Shown here piece after piece: positions 1 to 5,378 of a DNA stretch of 5,378 nt (position 1 is its first letter; each line of letters begins with the position of its first letter). Both the position numbers and the translations under genes were made by a program. The notes below the pieces were generated by a model, which was not told where the DNA came from, ran no database searches, and worked only from the letters and a program-made list of their open reading frames with translations. The DNA lies in the NCBI GenBank assembly GCA_049613665.1, contig JBMZCV010000245.1, positions 1 to 5,378 on the forward strand, written 5' to 3'. Origin of the DNA: JBMZCV01 sp049613665. GTDB lineage: Bacteria > Bacteroidota > Bacteroidia > Chitinophagales > UBA2359.

Positions 1-33
1 AGGTGGCAGGCACTTGTAAAGTGCCTGCCACCT
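1..33. repeat. Perfect palindrome, GGTGGCAGGCA family, copy 1
   Basis: Two perfectly complementary 15-base arms (1-15 and 19-33) enclose the 3-base loop GTA. The left arm reads AGGTGGCAGGCACTT. A related palindrome lies at 80-110, so this is a repeated unit rather than a lone hairpin. It is GC-rich in an AT-rich leader and touches the window edge, so it may extend to the left or serve as a terminator for a gene outside the window. A REP-like dispersed element is my inference from its form; no mobilising gene is visible. Confidence 0.8.
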
Positions 34-79
34 AGATTTGTTCTTTTATTTTTAAATGTTACTAAATAAAAAAGGTTGT

Positions 80-110
80 GGTGGCAGGCATTTTCAAAAT
101 GCCTACCGCC
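80..110. repeat. Imperfect palindrome, GGTGGCAGGCA family, copy 2
   Basis: The arms are 80-94 (GGTGGCAGGCATTTT) and 96-110 (AAAATGCCTACCGCC), around a single-base centre at 95. The arms differ from perfect complementarity at two positions. In the plus-strand RNA one is a U-G wobble and the other a C-A mismatch; in the minus-strand RNA they are an A-C mismatch and a G-U wobble. The first 11 bases of the left arm match 2-12 of copy 1 exactly. The inner part differs (CATTTT here, CACTT there), but complementarity is kept, as expected for elements conserved as hairpins. Confidence 0.75.
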
Positions 111-213
111 TTATTATCGCTCATATAAAATTTTGAATAAATTTTAATATCTTGCTTTTATTTTTTGAGACAAATATTTCTCTATAAAAGCAAAAAACTA
201 ATTATTTTATAAC

Positions 214-221
214 TATATTTG
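214..221 (+). promoter_or_regulatory. Candidate Bacteroidota -7 element of the metH promoter
   Basis: TATATTTG matches the Bacteroidota primary-sigma -7 consensus TAnnTTTG at every defined position. It lies 113 bases before the metH ATG, which would give a 5' untranslated region of roughly 105-110 bases. The usual upstream TTG of the -33 element is not present at the expected 17-23 base spacing; the nearest TTG (165-167) is much too far away. In such AT-rich sequence a chance match is possible, so this is a candidate only. Confidence 0.4.
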
Positions 222-239
222 CCCACTTAAAATACAAAA

Positions 240-302
240 AAAGATAGCTGTTTTTAATGCAGTAAAAAGGCGGATTTACTTATTGTTTGGCCTTTTATCT
301 TT
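240..302 (+). other. Foldable metH leader RNA (possible three-way junction)
   Basis: Three helices can form together. P1 is AAAGATA (240-246) with TATCTTT (296-302). P2 is GCTG (247-250) with CAGT (260-263), three Watson-Crick pairs plus one wobble. P3 is AAAGGC (266-271) with GCCTTT (290-295). The fold lies between the candidate promoter and the start codon, where a control element would be placed. It does not show the conserved sequence of the SAM or cobalamin riboswitches that often precede methionine genes. P1 is only A/U-rich and P2 is weak, so chance pairing is a serious alternative. Confidence 0.25.
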
Positions 303-334
303 CATTTCTTTACGCAAACTAATAAGAGACATAT

Positions 335-3300
335 ATGATAACAATACAAAATGCGGTAAAAAACCGCATCCTCGTCATTGATGGTGCTATGGGCAGCCTC
401 ATTCAAAGCTACAAACTTGCTGAAAAAGATTTTCGTGGCGATATACTCCAAAACCATCACATTGATTTGAAAGGCAACAACGATATACTTTGCCTCACTC
501 GCCCAGATGTCATCGAAGAAATTCACCGAAAATATTTAGCTGCTGGTGCAGACATCATTGAAACTAATACATTCAACGGTACAGCTATTTCGCAAGCCGA
601 CTACGAAACCGAACATCTCGCTTACGACATTAATTTTCAAGCCGCAAAAATAGCACGCCGAGCTGCTGATGATTTTACAGCTCAAAATCCTGCAAAACCT
701 CGCTTTGTCGCTGGTGGTTTAGGCCCTACAAATGTAACGGCTTCGCTATCGCCAGATGTAAATCGGCCTGCCTATCGTGCCGTGCATTTCGACCAACTTC
801 GAGACGCTTATTATACGCAAGCGAAAGGTTTGTTAGATGGTGGCGTTGATGTTTTGCTTGTCGAAACAGTATTTGATACCCTCAATTGCAAGGCTGCTTT
901 GTATGCCATTCAAGAGCTTTTTGAAGAGCGTAAAAAAGAAGTGCCTATCATGGTTTCTTTCACGATTACAGACGCAAGCGGACGCACACTTTCTGGCCAA
1001 ACAGTAGAAGCTTTTTACAATTCGGTTTCACACGCCAATTTATTTAGCATAGGCATCAATTGTGCTTTGGGAGCAAGAGAAATGCGACCTTATTTGGCTG
1101 AACTTTCAAAAATCGCTAATTGTTATATTAGCTCTTATCCAAATGCAGGTTTGCCAAATGCTTTTGGTGAATATGACGAATTGCCACACGATACAGCTTG
1201 CCAAATCGAAGACTTTGCACGAAGCGGTTTGGTCAATATTGCAGGCGGTTGTTGTGGCACAACGCCAGCACACATTTCGCATATTGCCAAGCACCTTGAA
1301 GGCATTGCTCCTCGCCAAATTCCAGACATCAAACCATATTTGCGTTTGAGTGGTTTGGAGGCTTTAACGGTTTTTCCTGAAAGCAATTTTGTAAATGTAG
1401 GCGAAAGAACAAATGTGACAGGCTCACGAAAATTTGCACGACTCATTAAGCAAAATAAATATGAAGAAGCCTTGACGGTTGCTTTGCATCAAGTGGAAGG
1501 CGGAGCTCAAATTATTGACGTAAATATGGATGAGGGAATGTTGGATAGTGAAGCCGCTATGTCGCATTTTCTCAATTTGATAGCTTCCGAACCAGATATT
1601 TGCAAGCTGCCAATTATGGTTGATAGCTCAAAATGGCACGTCATCGAAACGGGTTTGAAATGTTTGCAAGGCAAAGGAATCGTCAATTCTATTTCGATGA
1701 AAGAAGGCGAAGAAATCTTTATTGAGCAAGCAAAAAAAATTAGAAAATACGGTGCTGCTGTTGTCGTAATGGCTTTCGACGAAAAAGGCCAAGCCGATTC
1801 TTTTGAGCGAAAAGTAGAAATTTGCCAAAAAAGCTATGATATTTTAACGAAAAAAGTAGGCTTTCCACCGCAAGACATCATTTTTGACCCAAATATTTTT
1901 GCGATAGCCACAGGAATCGAAGAACACAACAATTATGCAGTTGATTTTATAGAAGCTACTCGGCAAATCAAAAAGCAAATGCCTTTAGTGAGTATAAGCG
2001 GTGGTGTGAGCAATATTTCTTTCGCTTTTCGAGGAAACAATGCCGTGCGTGAAGCGATGCACTCCGCATTTTTGTATCACACCATAAAAGCAGGTTTGAC
2101 AATGGGAATCGTCAATGCTGGCATGATAGAAGTCTATGAAGAAGTGCCAAAAGACTTGTTGGTTTTGGTAGAAAATGTATTGTTTAACAAAAAAGAAACA
2201 GCGACAGAAGAGTTAATTGAATATGCCGAAAACATTAAAAGTAAAGGAAAAAAACGCATAAAAGATGATTCGTGGCGAAAAATGCCTGTCGCAGAAAGGC
2301 TAAAACATGCACTCGTAAAAGGCATTGTCGAACACATAGAAGCCGATACGGAAGAAGTGCGACAAAATCTACCTAAAGCTTTAGACGTGATTGAAGGGCC
2401 ATTGATGGACGGCATGAATGTCGTTGGCGATTTGTTTGGCTCTGGAAAAATGTTTTTGCCTCAAGTGGTAAAAAGTGCGAGAGTTATGAAAAAAGCCGTT
2501 GCTTATTTGCAGCCATTCATAGAAGCCGAAAAGAAAAAAGGCGAAGCGAAAGGGCAAGGTAAAATTTTGATGGCTACCGTGAAAGGCGATGTGCATGATA
2601 TTGGCAAAAATATCGTAGGTGTAGTCTTAGCTTGCAACAATTATGAAGTCATTGATTTGGGTGTGATGGTACCTGTTTCCAAAATTTTGGCGACTGCAAA
2701 AAAAGAAAATGTCGATATTATCGGCTTGAGCGGTCTGATTACACCTTCGCTAGATGAGATGGTAGATGTAGCTGCCGAAATGGAAAGGCAAGGCTTCACA
2801 ATTCCGCTTTTGGTGGGTGGTGCTACGACAAGTCAGTTGCATACTGCCGTAAAAGTTGCACCAAAATATAGCGGTGCGGTTGTTCATGTATTAGATGCCT
2901 CTCGCTGTGTGCCAGTAGCCAATACTTTACTCAATGAAGCTAAGAGTCAAGCATTTATACAAAATGTAAAAAAGAAATATGATGGCTTCCGAGAACGTCA
3001 TGCTAAGAAAAAAAGACGTACTAATTTTCTAAGTATCGAAGCGGCTAGAAAAAATAAACACGCCATTGATTGGGCAAATTTTGAACCTAAAAAACCTGCT
3101 CATTTAGGCATCAAAATTTTTGAAAACTATCCCTTAGAAGAGCTTAGAAAATATATTGATTGGACACCGTTTTTCAGCAGTTGGCAATTGCGAGGCAAGT
3201 TTCCAGCGATTTTCAAAGATACGACCGTTGGCAAAGAAGCGAAGCGTTTGTATGACGATGCACAAGTTTTGCTAGACCAAATTATCAGCGAAAAATGGCT

Positions 3301-4003
3301 TACTGCAAAGGCTGTTATCGGTATTTTTGAGGCCAATAGCTTGGAAAATGACGACATTGAAATCAATCTTAACAAAGAGAATGAAAAACTACATTTCCAT
3401 TGCTTGCGGCAGCAAGTGCAAAAGTCAAAAGGCTTGCCTAATAGAAGTTTAGCTGATTTTGTCTCACCAAAAACGGCCAAAAAAACAGATTATATCGGTG
3501 GTTTCGCAGTAACGGCAGGAATTGGTATCGAAAAATATGTGAAACAATTTGAAGACAATCTCGACGACTACCGAGCCATTATGCTCAAAGCTTTGGCAGA
3601 CCGTTTTGCAGAAGCTTTTGCGGAACGTATGCACGAGCGAGTGCGGAAAGAATTTTGGGCTTATGAGGCAGACGAAAATTTGAGTAATGAAGCTTTGATA
3701 GCCGAAAAGTACAAAGGCATTCGGCCAGCACCTGGATATTCGGCTTGCCCAGACCATACGATGAAACAGGATTTGTGGCAATTGTTAGATGTCGAAAATA
3801 CGATAGGCATTCAACTGACAGAAAGCTGTGCGATGTATCCTGCGGCTTCGGTGAGCGGCTTGTACTTCTCGCACGAAGATAGCACTTATTTTGGCGTTGG
3901 CAAGCTGGCGAAAGACCAAATAGAAGACTTGGCGAAACGAAAAAGTGTAGAAGCGGCTGTGATGGAAAAATGGCTTGCTCCGAATTTGGGGTATGATGTT
4001 TAA
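335..4003 (+). CDS. metH: Cobalamin-dependent methionine synthase (5-methyltetrahydrofolate-homocysteine methyltransferase, EC 2.1.1.13)
   Basis: Cytoplasmic enzyme that moves the methyl group of 5-methyltetrahydrofolate to homocysteine through methylcobalamin, giving methionine and tetrahydrofolate. All four modules are present. The homocysteine domain (about 1-325) has the DGAMG motif (16-20) and zinc ligands Cys243 (GINCALG), Cys306 and Cys307 (GGCCGTTP). The folate domain (about 350-640) has GERTN (356-360), DVNMDEGM (395-402) and VDSSKW (429-434). The cap and cobalamin domains (about 645-880) have DVHDIG with the cobalt ligand His754 plus Asp752, and Ser799/Ser805 in SGLITPS. The activation domain (about 890-1222) has Asp942 (DWTPFF) and RPAPGYSACPDHT from Arg1130 for AdoMet-dependent reactivation. 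The length of 1222 aa is close to the E. coli enzyme (1227), with key residues shifted by a constant 4-5 positions, so it looks intact. The ATG at 335 places MITIQNAVKNRILVIDGAMG just as in other MetH N termini. Upstream is A-rich without a Shine-Dalgarno sequence, usual for this phylum. Stops are tandem, TAA then TAG. No metF or other pathway gene adjoins it. Confidence 0.98.
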   Translation: MITIQNAVKNRILVIDGAMGSLIQSYKLAEKDFRGDILQNHHIDLKGNNDILCLTRPDVIEEIHRKYLAAGADIIETNTFNGTAISQADYETEHLAYDINFQAAKIARRAADDFTAQNPAKPRFVAGGLGPTNVTASLSPDVNRPAYRAVHFDQLRDAYYTQAKGLLDGGVDVLLVETVFDTLNCKAALYAIQELFEERKKEVPIMVSFTITDASGRTLSGQTVEAFYNSVSHANLFSIGINCALGAREMRPYLAELSKIANCYISSYPNAGLPNAFGEYDELPHDTACQIEDFARSGLVNIAGGCCGTTPAHISHIAKHLEGIAPRQIPDIKPYLRLSGLEALTVFPESNFVNVGERTNVTGSRKFARLIKQNKYEEALTVALHQVEGGAQIIDVNMDEGMLDSEAAMSHFLNLIASEPDICKLPIMVDSSKWHVIETGLKCLQGKGIVNSISMKEGEEIFIEQAKKIRKYGAAVVVMAFDEKGQADSFERKVEICQKSYDILTKKVGFPPQDIIFDPNIFAIATGIEEHNNYAVDFIEATRQIKKQMPLVSISGGVSNISFAFRGNNAVREAMHSAFLYHTIKAGLTMGIVNAGMIEVYEEVPKDLLVLVENVLFNKKETATEELIEYAENIKSKGKKRIKDDSWRKMPVAERLKHALVKGIVEHIEADTEEVRQNLPKALDVIEGPLMDGMNVVGDLFGSGKMFLPQVVKSARVMKKAVAYLQPFIEAEKKKGEAKGQGKILMATVKGDVHDIGKNIVGVVLACNNYEVIDLGVMVPVSKILATAKKENVDIIGLSGLITPSLDEMVDVAAEMERQGFTIPLLVGGATTSQLHTAVKVAPKYSGAVVHVLDASRCVPVANTLLNEAKSQAFIQNVKKKYDGFRERHAKKKRRTNFLSIEAARKNKHAIDWANFEPKKPAHLGIKIFENYPLEELRKYIDWTPFFSSWQLRGKFPAIFKDTTVGKEAKRLYDDAQVLLDQIISEKWLTAKAVIGIFEANSLENDDIEINLNKENEKLHFHCLRQQVQKSKGLPNRSLADFVSPKTAKKTDYIGGFAVTAGIGIEKYVKQFEDNLDDYRAIMLKALADRFAEAFAERMHERVRKEFWAYEADENLSNEALIAEKYKGIRPAPGYSACPDHTMKQDLWQLLDVENTIGIQLTESCAMYPAASVSGLYFSHEDSTYFGVGKLAKDQIEDLAKRKSVEAAVMEKWLAPNLGYDV

Positions 4004-4005
4004 TA

Positions 4006-4052
4006 GAAAATAAGACCTACTATTTCTTCAAGAAATAGTAGGTCTTATTTTC
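4006..4052 (+). terminator. metH intrinsic terminator, probably bidirectional
   Basis: The 23-base arms 4006-4028 and 4030-4052 are perfectly complementary around one central base (C4029), a 47-base palindrome that folds to a hairpin with a small loop. The core is AAGACCTACTATTTC. It ends in ATTTTC on the plus strand, and because it is symmetric it offers the same U-rich tail to minus-strand transcripts arriving from the convergent gene at 4634-5146. The left arm begins at the last base of the second metH stop codon. The U tract is short (four), so the long stem is the main argument. Confidence 0.8.
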
Positions 4053-4159
4053 ACGCCCTTGTTGGTGTTATCACCATAGCCGTCAGGACAAAGAAAAATG
4101 CTAAATAACAAAAGATAATTTTGACTAAAAGTTTGTACTTTAACGTCTATTTGCCTTTG

Positions 4160-4245
4160 AACCCACCCCAACCCCTCCCAAGAGGGGACTTTAGTGATGT
4201 AGAGAAAATCTCATAGTCCCCTCTTGGGAGGGGTTGAGGTGGGTT
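4160..4245. repeat. Long GC-rich hairpin (AACCCACCCC / GGGGTTGAGGTGGG)
   Basis: The 31-base arms 4160-4190 and 4215-4245 are complementary except for one position (C4168 opposite A4237, which is a G-U wobble in minus-strand RNA). The core is CCCCTCCCAAGAGGGGACT, itself partly self-complementary. The 24-base loop contains a smaller GAGA-AAA-TCTC hairpin (4202-4212). The right arm runs into TTTTT, so plus-strand transcripts could terminate here. From memory, palindromes with CCCCTCCCAAGAGGGG cores recur between genes in many bacterial genomes, including Bacteroidota; I could not check that here. Confidence 0.75.
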
Positions 4246-4272
4246 TTTAGCTGAAATAAATGACTAACAAAA

Positions 4273-4469
4273 TATCCCAACGGGATTATATAACATAGCA
4301 TGGGGTTTTAACCCTATGTCTCCAATGATTGTAAAAAACTAGCTCTGAAAGAGCGATATAAAACATATTTGGTTTGTTATTTATGCCTCTCTTTCAGAGT
4401 TCATGCTATAATTACTATTTTTTCATAGGGTTAAAACCCCATGCTGTAATACATTACCCCTTTGGGGTA
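4273..4469. repeat. Concentric nested palindromes centred near 4371
   Basis: Several inverted pairs share one centre. A perfect 22-base pair (4297-4318 / 4424-4445) is built on GCATGGGGTTTTAACCC. A perfect 11-base pair CTCTGAAAGAG (4343-4353) / CTCTTTCAGAG (4389-4399) lies inside it. A diverged outer pair consists of ATCCC-AAC-GGGAT (4274-4286) and TACCCC-TTT-GGGGTA (4455-4469). Both members of the outer pair are also small hairpins by themselves, as is GCTCT-GAA-AGAGC (4342-4354). Conserved pairing at matched distances from one centre indicates a single folded or mobile unit rather than unrelated repeats. It contains no gene. Confidence 0.75.
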
Positions 4470-4533
4470 TCATAACATTCAACTTTTTAACTAACCTGAT
4501 GGCTATGGCGTTATCACCAACAAGTTGTTACAC

Positions 4534-4570
4534 AAAAAAAAGAGCTTAAAACTACTTATTTAGTTTTTAG
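4534..4570 (-). terminator. Possible terminator of the minus-strand gene
   Basis: On the minus strand a stem forms from AAAACTA (complement of 4561-4567) and TAGTTTT (complement of 4548-4554). It is extended by CT/AG after one mismatch (4569-4570 / 4545-4546), with a 6-base loop. Three bases (CTC) then precede a run of eight U (complement of 4534-4541). It lies about 65 bases past the stop of the gene at 4634-5146. The stem is A/U-rich and the U run is slightly offset, so strength is doubtful; the hairpin at 4006-4052 would act as backup. Confidence 0.4.
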
Positions 4571-4589
4571 TTGCTAGTGATAACACACA

Positions 4590-4614
4590 GCAACGGTGAG
4601 AGTTGCCTTTTTTT
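4590..4614 (+). terminator. Terminator-like hairpin on the plus strand
   Basis: GCAAC (4590-4594) and GTTGC (4602-4606) form a 5-bp stem with loop GGTGAGA, followed by C and seven T (4608-4614). This is the layout of an intrinsic terminator reading rightward, yet no plus-strand gene ends nearby; it would act on read-through from metH or on transcripts of the palindromic region. The bases just upstream can form a competing stem, TTGCT (4571-4575) with AGCAA (4589-4593), which shares 4590-4593 with the terminator stem. Confidence 0.45.
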
Positions 4615-4633
4615 ATGAGAAACCATTTACCTT

Positions 4634-5146
4634 TTAGCTATCGCTATCTATATTTTTCTTTGTTTCTTCTGTTGTTGTGCTAGATGAGGCAGCAGCACCA
4701 CGGCCTGGGAAACGAAGTTTCAAGTCGTCATAAATAGTTGTTGTGCCAGCCACATTCATCGCTTTTGCCATTTTTACAGACTGATAGAATGTAAGTGCCG
4801 CCGCATAACTCTCATGCCCTGCCAACATAATCGTATCGTCCACCGCTTCGTTGAGGCTCGTCAAAGGACGCAAGACTCTTTTCAACTGTCGTATCAATTC
4901 CATATCCTTATCAAACTCGCTTACATTTAGGTAAGGCGGAATAAGTTGTGGGTTTTCTTGTGCATAGTCCAATGATTTTTGAACAAATGCAACCGTTTTA
5001 TCACCCATTTTGGAGTAGGCGATTCGCTCTTCAGCAGTTAGATTTACCAAAAAAGACAAATGTTTTTTTAGGGTTTCAATAGCTTGCATGATTTCGGTCA
5101 TGATTTCAGGGGTCAAAACAACGGAAATCTGATTATCCTGTGCCAT
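4634..5146 (-). CDS. Conserved-looking 170-aa helical protein of unknown function
   Basis: I cannot assign a function. The protein has no signal peptide and no membrane segment, so it is probably cytoplasmic. It has neither Cys nor Trp. The sequence reads as mostly alpha-helical: a helix at about 13-34 (LTPEIMTEIMQAIETLKKHL), then LTAEERIAYSKMGDKTVAFVQKS (about 36-58), a turn at PQLIPPYLNV (66-75), a long helix at about 77-105, HESYAAALTFYQSVKMAKAM (111-130), and IYDDLKLRFPG (138-148). The tail from about 150 is Ala/Ser/Thr/Glu-rich and likely disordered. Motifs such as KMGDKTVAFVQK, NPQLIPPYL and IYDDLKLRFPGR look like a conserved family, and I have a general impression of similar hypothetical proteins in Bacteroidota, but no named domain that I can defend. 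The ATG at 5146 is chosen because the protein-like sequence begins there and the region before it is A/U-rich non-coding DNA; no Shine-Dalgarno sequence is present. The gene is convergent with metH, and no promoter matching TAnnTTTG is evident upstream. Confidence 0.85.
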   Translation of the reverse strand: MAQDNQISVVLTPEIMTEIMQAIETLKKHLSFLVNLTAEERIAYSKMGDKTVAFVQKSLDYAQENPQLIPPYLNVSEFDKDMELIRQLKRVLRPLTSLNEAVDDTIMLAGHESYAAALTFYQSVKMAKAMNVAGTTTIYDDLKLRFPGRGAAASSSTTTEETKKNIDSDS

Positions 5147-5256
5147 AAAAGTGTTTTTTTAACAATTAAAGAAATTAAATTAATCTTGTTATCACTTATA
5201 GAGATACTTGTTTTCCTTAAATTCCTTAAAAAAAATGTGTTTTTTTTTGTTTAAAA

Positions 5257-5378
5257 ATGAAAAGTCTAATTTTAGGTAACTTAAAGCAGCATTTTTCCTA
5301 CTCAAAGCAAGATTTTGCACCCCTAAAGCAGCATTTTTCCTACTCAAAGCAAGATTTTGCACCCCTAAAGCAGCATTT
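5257..5378 (+). CDS. Possible start of a heptad-repeat reading frame, cut by the window edge
   Basis: An ATG at 5257 opens a frame that runs to the right edge without a stop: MKSLILGN, then LKQHFSY-SKQDFAP repeated. Each 42-bp DNA unit gives two heptads sharing KQxF, and Gln is coded CAG in one half and CAA in the other, a synonymous change. Against a real gene: the minus strand is also open through the array (to a stop at 5192-5194, reading heptads of the form N-A/L-A-L), a third frame is open through the repeats, and AAG/CAG are uncommon in metH. The frame is divergent from the gene at 4634-5146. It may equally be a non-coding tandem repeat whose unit length is a multiple of three. Confidence 0.25.
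   Translation, partial: MKSLILGNLKQHFSYSKQDFAPLKQHFSYSKQDFAPLKQH
5282..5378. repeat. 42-bp tandem repeat, about 2.3 copies to the window edge
   Basis: The unit starting TAAAGCAGCATTTTT begins at 5282, 5324 and 5366, a spacing of exactly 42. The two complete copies are identical and the third is cut by the window edge. Each unit consists of two related 21-base halves, AAAGCAGCATTTTTCC... and AAAGCAAGATTTTGCA..., which share AAAGCA and ATTTT. The array therefore probably arose as a 21-bp repeat that diverged and was then re-amplified in pairs. The spacing differs from CRISPR: there are no unique spacers. Confidence 0.9.

Larger units (their letters stand above)
4058..4524. repeat. Composite palindromic element bounded by 30-bp imperfect inverted repeats
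   Basis: The outer arms 4058-4087 and 4495-4524 match at 26 of 30 positions in inverted orientation. Both share CTTGTTGGTG at the outer end and CCATAGCC further in, and both end in TCAGG. The left arm itself contains a small hairpin, TGGTG-TTAT-CACCA (4063-4076). The enclosed 407 bases hold no credible reading frame but do hold two further palindromic blocks (4160-4245 and 4273-4469). The inner concentric block is centred on about 4371, while the outer pair is centred on 4291. This asymmetry could mean that the left flank gained sequence, for example the block at 4160-4245. A MITE- or REP-like non-autonomous element is an inference; no transposase or clear target-site duplication is visible. 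Confidence 0.6.

Noticed and set aside
121..334. SAM or cobalamin riboswitch upstream of metH
   Set aside because: I looked for the conserved SAM-I core and the cobalamin-box type sequence and saw neither; only a generic foldable leader is present.
1062..1349. Plus-strand open frame of 95 codons in another frame of metH
   Set aside because: It overlaps the conserved zinc-site region (Cys243 to Cys307) of metH, which is coded in the main frame.
1135..1446. Minus-strand open frame of 103 codons inside metH
   Set aside because: It lies antisense to the homocysteine and folate domains of an intact metH, shows no protein-family motif, and is explained by the codon use of the plus-strand gene.
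3127..3480. Minus-strand open frame of 117 codons inside metH
   Set aside because: It is antisense to the metH activation domain. Its product is Ser/Phe/Leu-rich in the way typical of reverse-strand shadows of Lys/Glu-rich proteins.
4053..4530. Insertion sequence with a decayed transposase
   Set aside because: The segment has inverted ends, but no frame of useful length and no transposase-like motif on either strand, so I describe it only as a palindromic element.
5282..5378. CRISPR array
   Set aside because: The repeated units abut directly with no unique spacers, and the 42-bp unit is itself a doubled 21-bp sequence, which is tandem duplication rather than CRISPR structure.

Overview
The window looks like Bacteroidota chromosome, most likely from the Cytophagales side of the phylum. 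The evidence is AT-rich intergenic DNA, a TAnnTTTG-type promoter element (TATATTTG) ahead of metH, start codons without a Shine-Dalgarno sequence, and an undivided full-length MetH. The taxon below phylum is an inference from style only.

Layout. Positions 1-334 are a gene-free leader. It holds two copies of a GGTGGCAGGCA palindrome, a candidate promoter and a foldable 5' untranslated region. Positions 335-4003 (+) encode a complete cobalamin-dependent methionine synthase (MetH, 1222 aa) with all four modules and the zinc, cobalamin and AdoMet site residues in place. It ends in tandem stops (TAATAG) that run into a 23-bp perfect hairpin terminator. Positions 4053-4633 carry no gene but are packed with inverted repeats. 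An outer 30-bp imperfect pair (4058-4087 / 4495-4524) encloses a GC-rich long hairpin (4160-4245) and a second set of concentric palindromes centred on about 4371. Next come terminator-like hairpins for both strands. Positions 4634-5146 (-) encode a 170-aa helical protein of unknown function, convergent with metH. Positions 5147-5256 are an AT-rich spacer. From about 5282 to the right edge a 42-bp unit, itself a diverged pair of 21-bp halves, is repeated in tandem. It is open on both strands; the plus-strand frame starts at an ATG at 5257 and would encode repeated heptads.

How it fits together. metH appears to be a single-gene transcription unit that makes methionine from homocysteine and methyltetrahydrofolate. 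No metF, cobalamin uptake or other methionine gene lies beside it in the window. The minus-strand gene looks independent. The intergenic blocks resemble sites that collect REP/MITE-like palindromes. They are the least explained part of the window, together with the 42-bp tandem array. I see no transposase, CRISPR array, tRNA, rRNA or recognisable riboswitch class.
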